From Methylopumilus universalis (GTDB lineage: Bacteria > Pseudomonadota > Gammaproteobacteria > Burkholderiales > Methylophilaceae): 64,000 bases of DNA. Positions 15,976 through 25,112 of this stretch are shown in pieces. The translations under genes and the position numbers were made by a program. Numbering within the stretch: the stretch's first letter is position 1; each line of letters opens with the position of its first letter. The stretch lies in assembly GCF_006363895.1 (NCBI RefSeq), contig NZ_CP040953.1; one strand, 5' to 3'. Below the pieces are notes generated by a model. That model did not search any database and was not told the DNA's origin. It worked only from the letters and a program-made list of their open reading frames with translations.

Positions 15976-18645
15976 CTATTCTAAAGCGCCATGGCAATGT
16001 TTATATTTTTTATCGCTTCCGCATGGACATGGGTCATTTCTACCCACTTTAGGTAACACGTCTTCTGTGTCAGCTTTTTTGCTCGATGACTTTTTAACTT
16101 CATCTTTATTTTTTTTATCAATCTCATTAACTTCATCTTCATTCTTAATCTTCACGACCATCGTAATGCGAGTCACCTCAGACTTAACGGTATCTAGAAG
16201 ATACCCAAATAATTCAAAAGCTTCTTTCTTGTATTCTTGTTTAGGGTTTTTTTGCGCATAAGAACGTAAATGAATCCCTTGCCTTAAATGATCAAGTGAA
16301 GATAAATGCTCTCTCCAATGGTGATCTATACTTTGTAACATAACCGTTTTTTCAAAATGTCGAATGACATCCGCACCTACCAAAGATTCTTTTTCTTGAT
16401 ATTGTTTATTCGCAAGAGAAATAACTCTGTCATAAATGTCTTCAATATTAATCTGGGGTTCTTTTTCAATCCATCCTTGGATAGAAAGACTTAATCCGTA
16501 ATCTGAGAATAAGACTTTTTCTAAGGAAGGAATATCCCACATGTCTTCCATGCTGCCTTGTGGAATATGACTCTGTGAAAGATTGCGAAGAACGTCAGCT
16601 CTCATTGCTGAAACTGTTTCAGCAGTTTGATCTGAATCAAGCAATTCATTTCTTTGCTCATAAATCACTTTTCTTTGGTCATTTGCAACATCATCATATT
16701 CAAGTAACTGTTTCCTGATATCAAAATTACGACCCTCGACTTTTCTTTGTGCATTTTCAATAGCTTTTGTGACCCATGAATGTTCGATCGCTTCACCTTC
16801 TGGCATTTTTAGCTTTTCCATAATGGCTGACACGCGATCAGATGCAAATATTCTTAATAGCGAATCTTCTAATGATAAGTAGAAACGACTCGAGCCAGGG
16901 TCTCCTTGTCTTCCTGCACGGCCTCTTAATTGATTATCTACACGTCTTGATTCATGTCTTTCAGTGCCGATAATATGAAGACCGCCTGCTTTAACCACTA
17001 AGCTGTTTTGTTCTTTCCATGCATCTCTAATGTCTTTAATTTCTTTTTCTTTTTTACTTTCGGTTAACTTATCGTTTAATTTAATTTCATGAATATCAGC
17101 CTCGATACTTCCACCAAGTACAATGTCTGTTCCACGACCTGCCATATTCGTCGCAATAGTAATCATCCCAGGACGGCCTGCTTGCGCAATAATATGCGCT
17201 TCTTTTTCATGATGTTTTGCATTCAATACTTGATGCTTTAATTTTACTTTTGTAAGTAATGCTGAAATGAGCTCTGAATTTTCAATCGAAGTAGTTCCTA
17301 CTAATACGGGCTGATTAATTTTTTGACATGCTTTAATATCTTCAATCACGGCAGCATATCTCTCTTGTGAAGTGCGATACACTTTATCCATCATATCTTT
17401 TCTTTGCGTGGTTCGATGCGGAGGAATAATGATGGTTTCTAGTCCGTAGATTTGATTAAATTCAAAGGCCTCAGTATCAGCTGTGCCTGTCATACCAGAT
17501 AATTTCTCATACATCCTAAAATAATTTTGGAATGTAATAGAGGCTAGCGTTTGATTTTCTTTTTGTATCTCAACGCCTTCTTTTGCTTCAACAGCTTGAT
17601 GAATACCTTCTGACCATCTGCGGCCAGGCATCATTCTTCCACTAAACTCATCGACAATAATGATGCTATTGTCTTTCACCACGTAATGTTGATCTTTATT
17701 GAATAGGTTTCTAGCTTTTAATGATGCGTTGATATGGTGAACGAGCGAAATATTGGTTGCATCGTATAAGCTCGACTCCTCAGACAATAGACCTGCTTTA
17801 ATTAATAGCTTCTCTACATTCTCATGACCACTCTCGGACAGAACTACTTGATGTGCTTTTTCATCTATCCAATAATCACCGCCTTCTTCTTCGGTTTTTT
17901 GTTTGGAAAGCTTTGCCACAACTAAATTAATTTTAGTATAAAGATCAACGTTATCTTCAGCCTGCCCTGAAATGATTAAAGGTGTCCGAGCCTCATCAAT
18001 TAAAATTGAATCAACTTCATCTACTAAACCGTAATGTAACTTTCTCTGAACACGCTCTTCTTTTGAGAAGATCATATTATCTCTGAGATAGTCAAAACCA
18101 AATTCGTTGTTTGTGCCATAGGTAATGTCAGCCTCATAAGCTTTTTTCTTCTCTTCGCTTGAAATATTAGATAGATTAATACCTACTTCAAGACCTAAGA
18201 ATCTATAAATCCGGCCCATCCATTCTGCATCTCTTTTAGCAAGATAATCATTTACAGTAATGACATGAACGCCCTTACCCAAAAGTGCATTAAGGTATAT
18301 CGGTAAAGTTGCAACAAGCGTCTTACCTTCACCTGTTCGCATTTCTGAAATTTTTCCGTCATGAAGCGCCATACCACCAATGAGCTGAACATCGAAGTGT
18401 CTCATTTCTAATACGCGTCGACTTGTCTCTCTGACAACAGCAAAAGCCTCAATTAATAAATCATCTAACTTTTGTCCTTCGTTAAGCCGTTTTTTAAATT
18501 CAGTGGTCTTAGCTTTTAAAGCTGCATCACTAAGTTTTTTAGTTGCATCTTCTAGCGCGTTTATTTGCTGGGCTTTTTTGCCATAATCTTTGAGAAGCCT
18601 GTCGTTTCTGCTTCCAAATAAATTCTTAACAAGGGTCTTTAACAT
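15976..18645 (-). CDS. secA: Preprotein translocase ATPase SecA
   Basis: The 889-residue motor drives proteins through SecYEG. Features: Walker A MRTGEGKTLVATLP, DEVDSILIDEARTPLIISG, the preprotein cross-linking region, second nucleotide fold with TNMAGRGTDIVLGG and QLRGRAGRQGDPG, helical wing/scaffold, an acidic and Lys-rich linker near 840-870, and the C-terminal zinc motif CPCGSDKKYKHCHG. Length is normal for betaproteobacteria. The neighbouring M23 gene and divergent dciA repeat the usual dciA-M23-secA grouping, but lpxC is not adjacent here. Confidence 0.98.
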   Translation of the reverse strand: MLKTLVKNLFGSRNDRLLKDYGKKAQQINALEDATKKLSDAALKAKTTEFKKRLNEGQKLDDLLIEAFAVVRETSRRVLEMRHFDVQLIGGMALHDGKISEMRTGEGKTLVATLPIYLNALLGKGVHVITVNDYLAKRDAEWMGRIYRFLGLEVGINLSNISSEEKKKAYEADITYGTNNEFGFDYLRDNMIFSKEERVQRKLHYGLVDEVDSILIDEARTPLIISGQAEDNVDLYTKINLVVAKLSKQKTEEEGGDYWIDEKAHQVVLSESGHENVEKLLIKAGLLSEESSLYDATNISLVHHINASLKARNLFNKDQHYVVKDNSIIIVDEFSGRMMPGRRWSEGIHQAVEAKEGVEIQKENQTLASITFQNYFRMYEKLSGMTGTADTEAFEFNQIYGLETIIIPPHRTTQRKDMMDKVYRTSQERYAAVIEDIKACQKINQPVLVGTTSIENSELISALLTKVKLKHQVLNAKHHEKEAHIIAQAGRPGMITIATNMAGRGTDIVLGGSIEADIHEIKLNDKLTESKKEKEIKDIRDAWKEQNSLVVKAGGLHIIGTERHESRRVDNQLRGRAGRQGDPGSSRFYLSLEDSLLRIFASDRVSAIMEKLKMPEGEAIEHSWVTKAIENAQRKVEGRNFDIRKQLLEYDDVANDQRKVIYEQRNELLDSDQTAETVSAMRADVLRNLSQSHIPQGSMEDMWDIPSLEKVLFSDYGLSLSIQGWIEKEPQINIEDIYDRVISLANKQYQEKESLVGADVIRHFEKTVMLQSIDHHWREHLSSLDHLRQGIHLRSYAQKNPKQEYKKEAFELFGYLLDTVKSEVTRITMVVKIKNEDEVNEIDKKNKDEVKKSSSKKADTEDVLPKVGRNDPCPCGSDKKYKHCHGALE

Positions 18646-18681
18646 AATGTGAATATTCTTAATCGAAATAATTTGACATAA

Positions 18682-19572
18682 TTAATATTGTAGATATTTT
18701 CGAGGATCTAAAGACTCACCATTCATTCTGATTTCATAATGAAGATGAGGGCCTGTCGACCTTCCAGTATTACCTACTAATGCTACAACTTGATTCTTTT
18801 TAATGCGATCACCTTCTTTAACTAATAATTTAGACGCGTGCGCATATCTTGTTTCAAGGCCAGATCCATGAGAGATCCTAACCATATTGCCATACTCAGG
18901 CGTGACTTCAGCTGCTATCACTATGCCTGCAGCAGTTGCCTTAATGGGCTGGCCAGCGTCTGCACTAAAATCTAATCCTTCATGAAAAGCCCTCACACCT
19001 AAAAAAGGATCTACTCTCCAGCCATAGCTAGATGAATTAAAAGGAGCGTTAACCGGTGAAGCATTTGGCAAAGTATCTTTAAAAACACTTTGTTTTAGAT
19101 AAATGGCTTCTAAATTATTGTAGTGCTCTTCGTGTTTTTCAATATCAAGCGTTAACTTATCAATAAATGACTGAAGCTCAGCTTCTGAAAAATTCTTTCC
19201 AGGAACAAAAGGACCCCCTTGGCCAGATGATTTGATAGGGGCTGGTTTGGGAATTTTTTCATTTGTTTTTAATTTTTCTTTAGCAAAGTCTTGCAGTCTT
19301 TGAGATTGATTATCTATGCGCATCAATCGGGCCTGGAGCTCGCCAATTTGAGTTGCATAAACATCTAAATTCTTTTGAAAACTTCCCAAATTAAGGTCAA
19401 GCTTAAGGTTAATTAATGATTTTTTTTCTTCAACGTCGCCGTTATATTTTGAATCAAGCCAGCTAATCCCTTGAATGAAACCAATAAAGAACAAAAATAG
19501 TATGGCAATAAAAGTCACTAAATGGACACTTTTTGGCTTTGATGTACTATTTGTTACAAAGATAATTCGCAT
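18682..19572 (-). CDS. M23-family (LytM) murein peptidase, membrane-anchored
   Basis: The 296-residue protein has a short cytoplasmic start, one membrane helix (about residues 20-40), a coiled-coil-like periplasmic stretch, and a C-terminal M23 domain. Zinc ligands are visible as H-x3-D (HEGLDFSADAG) and H-x-H (HLHYEIRMNG), with GYGMVRISHG-type core (EYGNMVRISHGSG) between them, so it is probably an active DD-endopeptidase rather than a degenerate activator. It is divergent from dciA and lies 36 bp upstream of secA. M23-secA is a conserved pair in beta- and gammaproteobacteria. Confidence 0.9.
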   Translation of the reverse strand: MRIIFVTNSTSKPKSVHLVTFIAILFLFFIGFIQGISWLDSKYNGDVEEKKSLINLKLDLNLGSFQKNLDVYATQIGELQARLMRIDNQSQRLQDFAKEKLKTNEKIPKPAPIKSSGQGGPFVPGKNFSEAELQSFIDKLTLDIEKHEEHYNNLEAIYLKQSVFKDTLPNASPVNAPFNSSSYGWRVDPFLGVRAFHEGLDFSADAGQPIKATAAGIVIAAEVTPEYGNMVRISHGSGLETRYAHASKLLVKEGDRIKKNQVVALVGNTGRSTGPHLHYEIRMNGESLDPRKYLQY

Positions 19573-19614
19573 TGAAATCTAAAATTTAGCTTAAATAATA
19601 GATAATTATAACTT

Positions 19615-20058
19615 ATGAAGCCCGTGAACAAGCTTTTGGAAAGTGAAGTATTTTCCTTGATTAGAGAGAAAAATCGCTCTATTTCTGGCTACCAAAAGCT
19701 ATGGTCTATCAAAGCTCCAAGCAAACTAGCCCCTTTATCTCATGTCGGTGGAATTCAGGATGATGTTTTGACCATTTATGTTGAAAATAGTGGCATTGCG
19801 AGCAAATTAAAATTTATCGAGTCCACGCTGCTTAAGGACTTGAATGAAGGCATTAAAAAAGAAATCCCTTTTGCTAATCCCATTAAATCCTTAAAAATAA
19901 AATTAGTAATTAAAAACTCCAAAATCACCCCGCCTCGTGATAAAAGCTTTCCTGCTCAAGCTAAATTTGCCTTAGAAAATTTATTAAATAACCTCGAAGA
20001 TTCGCCTTTAAGGCATCGCCTTATTAGATTGATTAAACATCATACCAATGCTGACTGA
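19615..20058 (+). CDS. dciA: DciA-type helicase loader (DUF721)
   Basis: The 147-residue protein has the DUF721 core: LWSIKAPSKLAPLSHVGGIQDDVLTIYVENSGIASKLKFIESTLLKDLN, a KH-like fold. DciA proteins recruit and load the replicative helicase DnaB in bacteria without DnaC/DnaI. The basic C-terminus (IRLIKHH) fits DNA contact. No ribosome site is visible, and GATAAT at 19601-19606 ends eight bases before the ATG, so the message could be leaderless. The end overlaps the TSUP gene by 11 bases. Confidence 0.85.
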   Translation: MKPVNKLLESEVFSLIREKNRSISGYQKLWSIKAPSKLAPLSHVGGIQDDVLTIYVENSGIASKLKFIESTLLKDLNEGIKKEIPFANPIKSLKIKLVIKNSKITPPRDKSFPAQAKFALENLLNNLEDSPLRHRLIRLIKHHTNAD

Positions 20059-20845
20059 AGTAATCATCCTTATCCTTGCTGGAAGTATCGTCGGGATTTT
20101 ATCAGGGCTTCTAGGTATTGGCGGAGGCCTTATCATCGTCCCCGTCCTGACGTTTGTCTTAGTCCATTTTCATCAACTTGCCTTTGATCAATCGATTTTA
20201 ATGGCAATTGGGACGTCACTCGCTTCCATTGTTTTTACAGGAGGGATGTCAAGCTTCTACCATACAAAACGAAATAATATGAACTGGTCGACAGCCGGTC
20301 CCTATATTCCTGGGGTTTTATTAGGCTCAACTATTATGGCTTTTGTCATGCCTCATTTAAATATCACACTTATTAAACATGTTTTTATTGCCTATACTTT
20401 TCTTGCTGCCTATGAGATTTTTAAGGCACCTACAATCAAAAGTGTTGTTCAATTGCCATCGGTATTTCTTGCTAATATTTATGGATTTACCATCGCTTCT
20501 ATCTCGACCGTTATTGGGATTGGAGGCGGAACAATGTTTGTACCTTATTTCATTTATCATAAAGTTAATCCACGGCTTGCTGTCGGACTTGCAAGCTCAT
20601 TAGGCATATTTATCGGGTTAGGCGCTTCTTTTGGATTTATCAAAAATGGCTTACATGCTAGCCATTTTCCTCGATTTAGTATCGGTTACATCTATCTACC
20701 TGGACTTATATTGATGACATCCTCAAGTCTCATTTTTGTTAGATTAGCAACAAAATGGATTCATCAAATTTCTGTTTTATCATTAAAAAAAATATTCGCT
20801 TGTTTATTATTTTTAATTGGCTTGTCAATGATTTTCGCAGGATAA
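20048..20845 (+). CDS. TSUP (TauE/SafE) family membrane permease
   Basis: The 265-residue protein has seven or eight hydrophobic helices and two copies of the family glycine motif: GILSGLLGIGGGLIIVPVL near the N-terminus and TVIGIGGGTMFVPYF in the middle. Members export or import sulfite, sulfoacetate or other small organic anions. The substrate here cannot be told. The start is inside the end of dciA, so translation is probably coupled. Confidence 0.85.
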   Translation: MLTEVIILILAGSIVGILSGLLGIGGGLIIVPVLTFVLVHFHQLAFDQSILMAIGTSLASIVFTGGMSSFYHTKRNNMNWSTAGPYIPGVLLGSTIMAFVMPHLNITLIKHVFIAYTFLAAYEIFKAPTIKSVVQLPSVFLANIYGFTIASISTVIGIGGGTMFVPYFIYHKVNPRLAVGLASSLGIFIGLGASFGFIKNGLHASHFPRFSIGYIYLPGLILMTSSSLIFVRLATKWIHQISVLSLKKIFACLLFLIGLSMIFAG

Positions 20846-20870
20846 TTTGTAATTAAAATATCTAGTTTTC

Positions 20871-20898
20871 TAGTCACAAAGTTATTGAATGTGATAAT
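20871..20898 (+). promoter_or_regulatory. Candidate promoter of hppA
   Basis: TAGTCA at 20871-20876 (four of six matches to TTGACA), a 16-bp spacer, and an extended -10 TGtGATAAT ending at 20898. A start near 20905 gives a leader of about 43 nt ending in AGGAGA ahead of the hppA ATG at 20948. Confidence 0.38.
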
Positions 20899-20947
20899 TT
20901 ATTAAATTAGTTTTTCATTTTAAGATTTCCAAAATTTAGGAGAATGT

Positions 20948-22972
20948 ATGTCAGAACTTAACCTTATTATTGGCGCAGCACTATTGGCAATTCTTTATGG
21001 TGCAGTGATGAGCGCTTGGATATTTAAACTGCCTGCTGGCAATGCAAAAATGCAAGAAATTGCCCTGGCTATTCAAGAAGGGGCAAAGGCTTATCTCGCA
21101 AGACAATACAAAGCCATATCGATCGTAGGTGTCGTGCTAGCCATTTTAATTGGCATCTTTATTTCAAAAGATACTGCGTTAGGTTTTGTCGTAGGCGCTT
21201 TTCTATCGGGCGCTTGCGGGTTTATTGGCATGAATGTCTCAGTCAAAGCGAATGTCAGAACAGCACAAGCCGCCACAAAAGGCATCGTTCCAGCACTTGA
21301 TGTGGCTTTTAAGGGTGGAGCTATCACGGGTTTATTAGTCGTTGGGCTTGGGCTTCTCGGAGTCACTGGATTTTATATGTACTTAGGCGGGGCTGACGCA
21401 ACCAATTTAAATCCTCTTATTGGGCTCGCTTTTGGTTCCTCACTTATTTCAATTTTTGCCCGTTTAGGTGGTGGAATATTTACTAAGGGCGCTGATGTAG
21501 GTGCTGACTTGGTAGGTAAAGTTGAAGCTGGTATTCCAGAAGATGATCCAAGAAATCCTGCTGTGATTGCAGATAACGTCGGTGACAATGTGGGTGATTG
21601 CGCAGGTATGGCAGCAGATTTATTTGAAACTTATGCAGTAACTTTAATTGCAACCATGCTCCTTGGTGGTCTCGTGATTACAAATAGTGGCGCAAGCGGA
21701 ATTATTTATCCGCTTCTATTGGGTGCAGCTTCTATCGTGACATCGATTGTTGGATGTTTCTTTGTAAGAGCAACGCCTAAAATGAAAAATGTAATGCCTG
21801 CTTTATATAAAGGTCTCATCGTTGCCGGTGGACTTTCACTTATAGCTTTCTACTATGTAACAAACTTTGTATTTCCTGAAGGCGTTTCAATCCAAGATGT
21901 AAATGTTTCATCTATGGCATTATTCCAAGCATGTATCGTAGGCCTAGTGCTAACAGCAGCTTTAGTATGGATTACGGAATATTATACGGGCACAGATTAT
22001 GAGCCAGTAAGACACGTTGCACGTGCTTCTAAAACTGGTCACGCAACAAATATTATTGCTGGCATTGGCATCTCAATGAAATCAACAGCCTTGCCTGTAA
22101 TATCTGTTTGTATTGCAATTTTCGTATCTCATCATCTTGCAGGTCTTTATGGTGTCGCAGTTGCTGCTACATCCATGTTAAGTATGGCTGGTATTATTGT
22201 TGCATTAGATGCTTACGGTCCTATCACCGATAACGCAGGTGGCATTGCCGAAATGGCCGGCCTACCTAAAAGCGTTCGTGATGTGACTGATCCATTAGAT
22301 GCTGTTGGCAATACAACTAAAGCAGTTACTAAAGGTTATGCAATTGGCTCAGCCGGTCTTGCAGCGCTTGTTCTTTTTGCAGACTACACACATAAATTAG
22401 AATCGGTAGGTATTGCAACTACATTTGATCTAAGTGACCCGTTAGTTATTATTGGATTAATTATTGGCGGTCTTATCCCTTACCTTTTTGCTGCGATGGC
22501 TATGGAAGCTGTAGGAAGAGCCGCAGGTGCAGTCGTTGAAGAAGTGAGACGTCAATTCAAAACGATTAAGGGCATTATGACTGGTAAAGGCAAACCTGAT
22601 TATGCGCGCGCCGTAGATATGTTAACGACAGCAGCAATTAAAGAAATGATTGTGCCTTCACTGCTTCCTGTTGCAGTGCCAATTGTTGTAGGTTTAACTT
22701 TAGGTCCTAAAGCATTGGGTGGTCTTCTCATGGGAACGATTGTGACCGGTTTATTTGTAGCTATCTCGATGTGCACAGGTGGTGGTGCTTGGGATAATGC
22801 AAAAAAATATATTGAAGATGGTAACCATGGCGGCAAAGGTTCAGAAGCCCATAAAGCAGCCATTACAGGAGATACCGTAGGTGATCCTTACAAAGATACT
22901 GCTGGCCCAGCCATTAATCCGCTTATTAAAATTATAAATATAGTGGCTCTTCTTATTGTGCCGCTTCTTTAA
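20948..22972 (+). CDS. hppA: Membrane-bound proton-pumping pyrophosphatase
   Basis: The 674-residue protein has some 15-16 membrane helices. Pyrophosphate-site acidic motifs are visible: GGGIFTKGADVGADLVGKVEAGIPEDDPRNPA, then DNVGDNVGDCAGMAADLFE, and the C-terminal GDTVGDPYKDTAGPAINPLIK. The coupling region reads GNTTKAVTKG with Lys458 and Thr461, the combination typical of the K+-independent, H+-pumping subfamily (K+-dependent enzymes have Ala at the Lys position). It conserves energy from biosynthetic PPi as an ion gradient in the inner membrane. A strong AGGAG ribosome site precedes it and a bidirectional terminator follows. Confidence 0.96.
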   Translation: MSELNLIIGAALLAILYGAVMSAWIFKLPAGNAKMQEIALAIQEGAKAYLARQYKAISIVGVVLAILIGIFISKDTALGFVVGAFLSGACGFIGMNVSVKANVRTAQAATKGIVPALDVAFKGGAITGLLVVGLGLLGVTGFYMYLGGADATNLNPLIGLAFGSSLISIFARLGGGIFTKGADVGADLVGKVEAGIPEDDPRNPAVIADNVGDNVGDCAGMAADLFETYAVTLIATMLLGGLVITNSGASGIIYPLLLGAASIVTSIVGCFFVRATPKMKNVMPALYKGLIVAGGLSLIAFYYVTNFVFPEGVSIQDVNVSSMALFQACIVGLVLTAALVWITEYYTGTDYEPVRHVARASKTGHATNIIAGIGISMKSTALPVISVCIAIFVSHHLAGLYGVAVAATSMLSMAGIIVALDAYGPITDNAGGIAEMAGLPKSVRDVTDPLDAVGNTTKAVTKGYAIGSAGLAALVLFADYTHKLESVGIATTFDLSDPLVIIGLIIGGLIPYLFAAMAMEAVGRAAGAVVEEVRRQFKTIKGIMTGKGKPDYARAVDMLTTAAIKEMIVPSLLPVAVPIVVGLTLGPKALGGLLMGTIVTGLFVAISMCTGGGAWDNAKKYIEDGNHGGKGSEAHKAAITGDTVGDPYKDTAGPAINPLIKIINIVALLIVPLL

Positions 22973-22982
22973 TTATTAAATG

Positions 22983-23014
22983 AAAAAAGGCGCCTTGATT
23001 AAGGCGCCTTTTTT
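22983..23014. terminator. Bidirectional rho-independent terminator (hppA / purC)
   Basis: AAAAAAGGCGCC (22983-22994) is the exact complement of GGCGCCTTTTTT (23003-23014), with TTGATTAA between; the inner TT/AA can extend the stem to leave a GATT loop. The A and T flanks serve both the hppA and the tkt-gap-pgk-purC transcripts. Confidence 0.94.
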
Positions 23015-23026
23015 ATTTCATTCAAT

Positions 23027-23926
23027 TTACTTTTTAATGTCTTGGCCTGTAAGTTTTTTAAAGGCTTCTAAATATTTTTGACTTGTTTTGTTAATAACAT
23101 CTTCGGGTAATGAAGGGGGCGGCGGTGTTTTATTCCATCCGCTTTTTTCTAGCCAGTCCCTAATAAATTGCTTATCAAAACTTGGCTGAGAAGCGCCTTC
23201 GCGATATTGATCTAGCGGCCAAAACCGAGAAGAATCTGGCGTTAATATTTCATCAATAAGCACTATACGATTTTGCTCATCCAAACCAAATTCAAATTTA
23301 GTGTCTGCGATAATAATGCCCTTTGTGAGAGCGAAGTTTGATGCTTCTTGATATAACTTAATACTAATTTCTTGAATTTGGGATGCAATATCTTTTCCGA
23401 CACGAGCTTCGCACTCCTCATATGAAATATTTTCATCGTGACTGCCAACTGCTTCTTTGCTAGAAGGTGTAAATATAGGCTCACTTAATTTTGCAGACTC
23501 TTTTAAACCTTTTGGAAGTTTTATGCCACACACTGATTGTGTTTTTTGATAATCTTTCCAGCCACTACCTGACAAATAACCTCGGACAATTGCTTCAATA
23601 GGTAACGCCTTCAATTTTCGCGCCACAATGGCGCGATTTTTTACTTGAATTACTTCACTTTCAGCTACGACGGTTTCCGGGGCAATTCCAGACAAATGAT
23701 TTGCAACGACAAAAGAGAGTTTATTAAACCAAAAATCAGCCATTTGCGTAAGAACAAATCCCTTAAATGGAATCGGCTCACTCATTACAACGTCAAATGC
23801 AGATAGTCGATCTGTTGTAACAATCAATAGATGTTTATCATCAATTTCATAAATATCTCTTACCTTGCCTTTATGAAGTAAAGGCAGACTCTTAATTGAT
23901 GTAGCTATTAATTGATTTTCTGGCAT
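23027..23926 (-). CDS. purC: Phosphoribosylaminoimidazole-succinocarboxamide synthase
   Basis: The 299-residue protein joins CAIR and aspartate with ATP (SAICAR synthase) in purine synthesis. Signatures: LLHKGKVRDIYEIDDKHLLIVTTDRLSAFDVVM, VVRGYLSGSGWKDYQ-type block (AIVRGYLSGSGWKDYQ), IIADTKFEFGLDE and LIDEILTPDSSRFWP. It is the longer form (about 300 residues) usual in betaproteobacteria, versus 237 in E. coli. It directly follows pgk with no gap and is the last gene before the terminator 22983-23014. Confidence 0.97.
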   Translation of the reverse strand: MPENQLIATSIKSLPLLHKGKVRDIYEIDDKHLLIVTTDRLSAFDVVMSEPIPFKGFVLTQMADFWFNKLSFVVANHLSGIAPETVVAESEVIQVKNRAIVARKLKALPIEAIVRGYLSGSGWKDYQKTQSVCGIKLPKGLKESAKLSEPIFTPSSKEAVGSHDENISYEECEARVGKDIASQIQEISIKLYQEASNFALTKGIIIADTKFEFGLDEQNRIVLIDEILTPDSSRFWPLDQYREGASQPSFDKQFIRDWLEKSGWNKTPPPPSLPEDVINKTSQKYLEAFKKLTGQDIKK

Positions 23927-25102
23927 TTAAAATCTTCTTTCTAAGATTTCAATTGCAGGAAGTTTTTTTCCTTCTGCAAACTCTAAAAATGCGCCACCTG
24001 CTGTTGAAATATATGAAATATCTTTTGCAACTTTAAATTTTTCAATTGCAGCAATAGTGTCACCGCCGCCTGCTAATGAAAATGCGGACGAGTCTGCAAT
24101 TGCTCGCGTCATTGTTTCAGTACCTTTTGCAAATTGATCGAATTCAAATACACCGATAGGACCGTTCCAAATGATAGTTTTAGCATTGTGAATACATTTC
24201 ACAATTTCATCCACTGAGTCTTTTCCTAGATCAAAGATCATGTCATCTTTGCTAATGTCTTTAATATTTTTTGTGGTGGCTCTTTCATTTGCGTCTAATT
24301 TCTTACCACAAACAACATCGGAAATAATAGGCAGCGATGCACCACGCCTAGATAGTTTATCAATAATTTTTTTTGCTGCAGGTACGAGTTCTTCTTCGAA
24401 CAACGAGCTACCGACTTCAAAACCCAACGCTTTGATAAAAGTATTTGCAATTCCACCGCCAACAATAAGCTGATCAACTTTGTCAGACAATGTATCTAAT
24501 ATACTTAACTTAGATGAGACTTTACTACCGCCTACAATAGCAATCATAGGTCTTGAGGGGTTTAATAAGGCTTTTTCAAGGGCTTCTAGTTCAGCCAAAA
24601 ATAAAATACCTGCACATGCAATATCTACGTGTTCTGCAATACCATAAGTTGATGCTTCTTTGCGATGTGCCGTCCCAAATGCATCCATGACAAAAATATC
24701 TGCGAGTGAAGCATATTTTTTTGCTAAAACTTCATCATTTCGTTTTTCGCCAATATTAAATCTACAATTCTCTAAAACTACTAGCTGGCCTGGAGCTGTA
24801 TCAAAGGGAGTAACAGCCCAATCTGACACAAGACGCACTGGATAATCAAGATGATTTTTTAAGAACTCTACTACGGGCTTTAACGAATCACTCTCATTAA
24901 ATTTTCCCTCTTCAGGCCTACCTAGGTGAGATGTCACCATAACACTTGCGCCTTTTTGAAGTGCAAATGTAATGCTCGGGATTGAAGCTAGAATTCTTTT
25001 AGGGGAGGTAATTTTTCCATCTTGAATAGGGACATTCAAGTCAGAGCGAATAAAAACTCTTTTATCTTTAAGATTTAAATCGACTAGTTTTTTGATGTTC
25101 AT
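23927..25102 (-). CDS. pgk: Phosphoglycerate kinase
   Basis: The 391-residue enzyme interconverts 1,3-bisphosphoglycerate and 3-phosphoglycerate with ATP formation. Landmarks: KRVFIRSDLNVP at the N-terminus, VMVTSHLGRPEEGKF, LENCRFNIGEKRND, VMDAFGTAHRKEAST, VGGSKVSSKLSIL, and C-terminal NGPIGVFE and GGGDTIAAIEKF. It follows gap by 10 bp and touches purC, forming one transcript tkt-gap-pgk-purC. Confidence 0.98.
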   Translation of the reverse strand: MNIKKLVDLNLKDKRVFIRSDLNVPIQDGKITSPKRILASIPSITFALQKGASVMVTSHLGRPEEGKFNESDSLKPVVEFLKNHLDYPVRLVSDWAVTPFDTAPGQLVVLENCRFNIGEKRNDEVLAKKYASLADIFVMDAFGTAHRKEASTYGIAEHVDIACAGILFLAELEALEKALLNPSRPMIAIVGGSKVSSKLSILDTLSDKVDQLIVGGGIANTFIKALGFEVGSSLFEEELVPAAKKIIDKLSRRGASLPIISDVVCGKKLDANERATTKNIKDISKDDMIFDLGKDSVDEIVKCIHNAKTIIWNGPIGVFEFDQFAKGTETMTRAIADSSAFSLAGGGDTIAAIEKFKVAKDISYISTAGGAFLEFAEGKKLPAIEILERRF

Positions 25103-25112
25103 TAATCAAATA

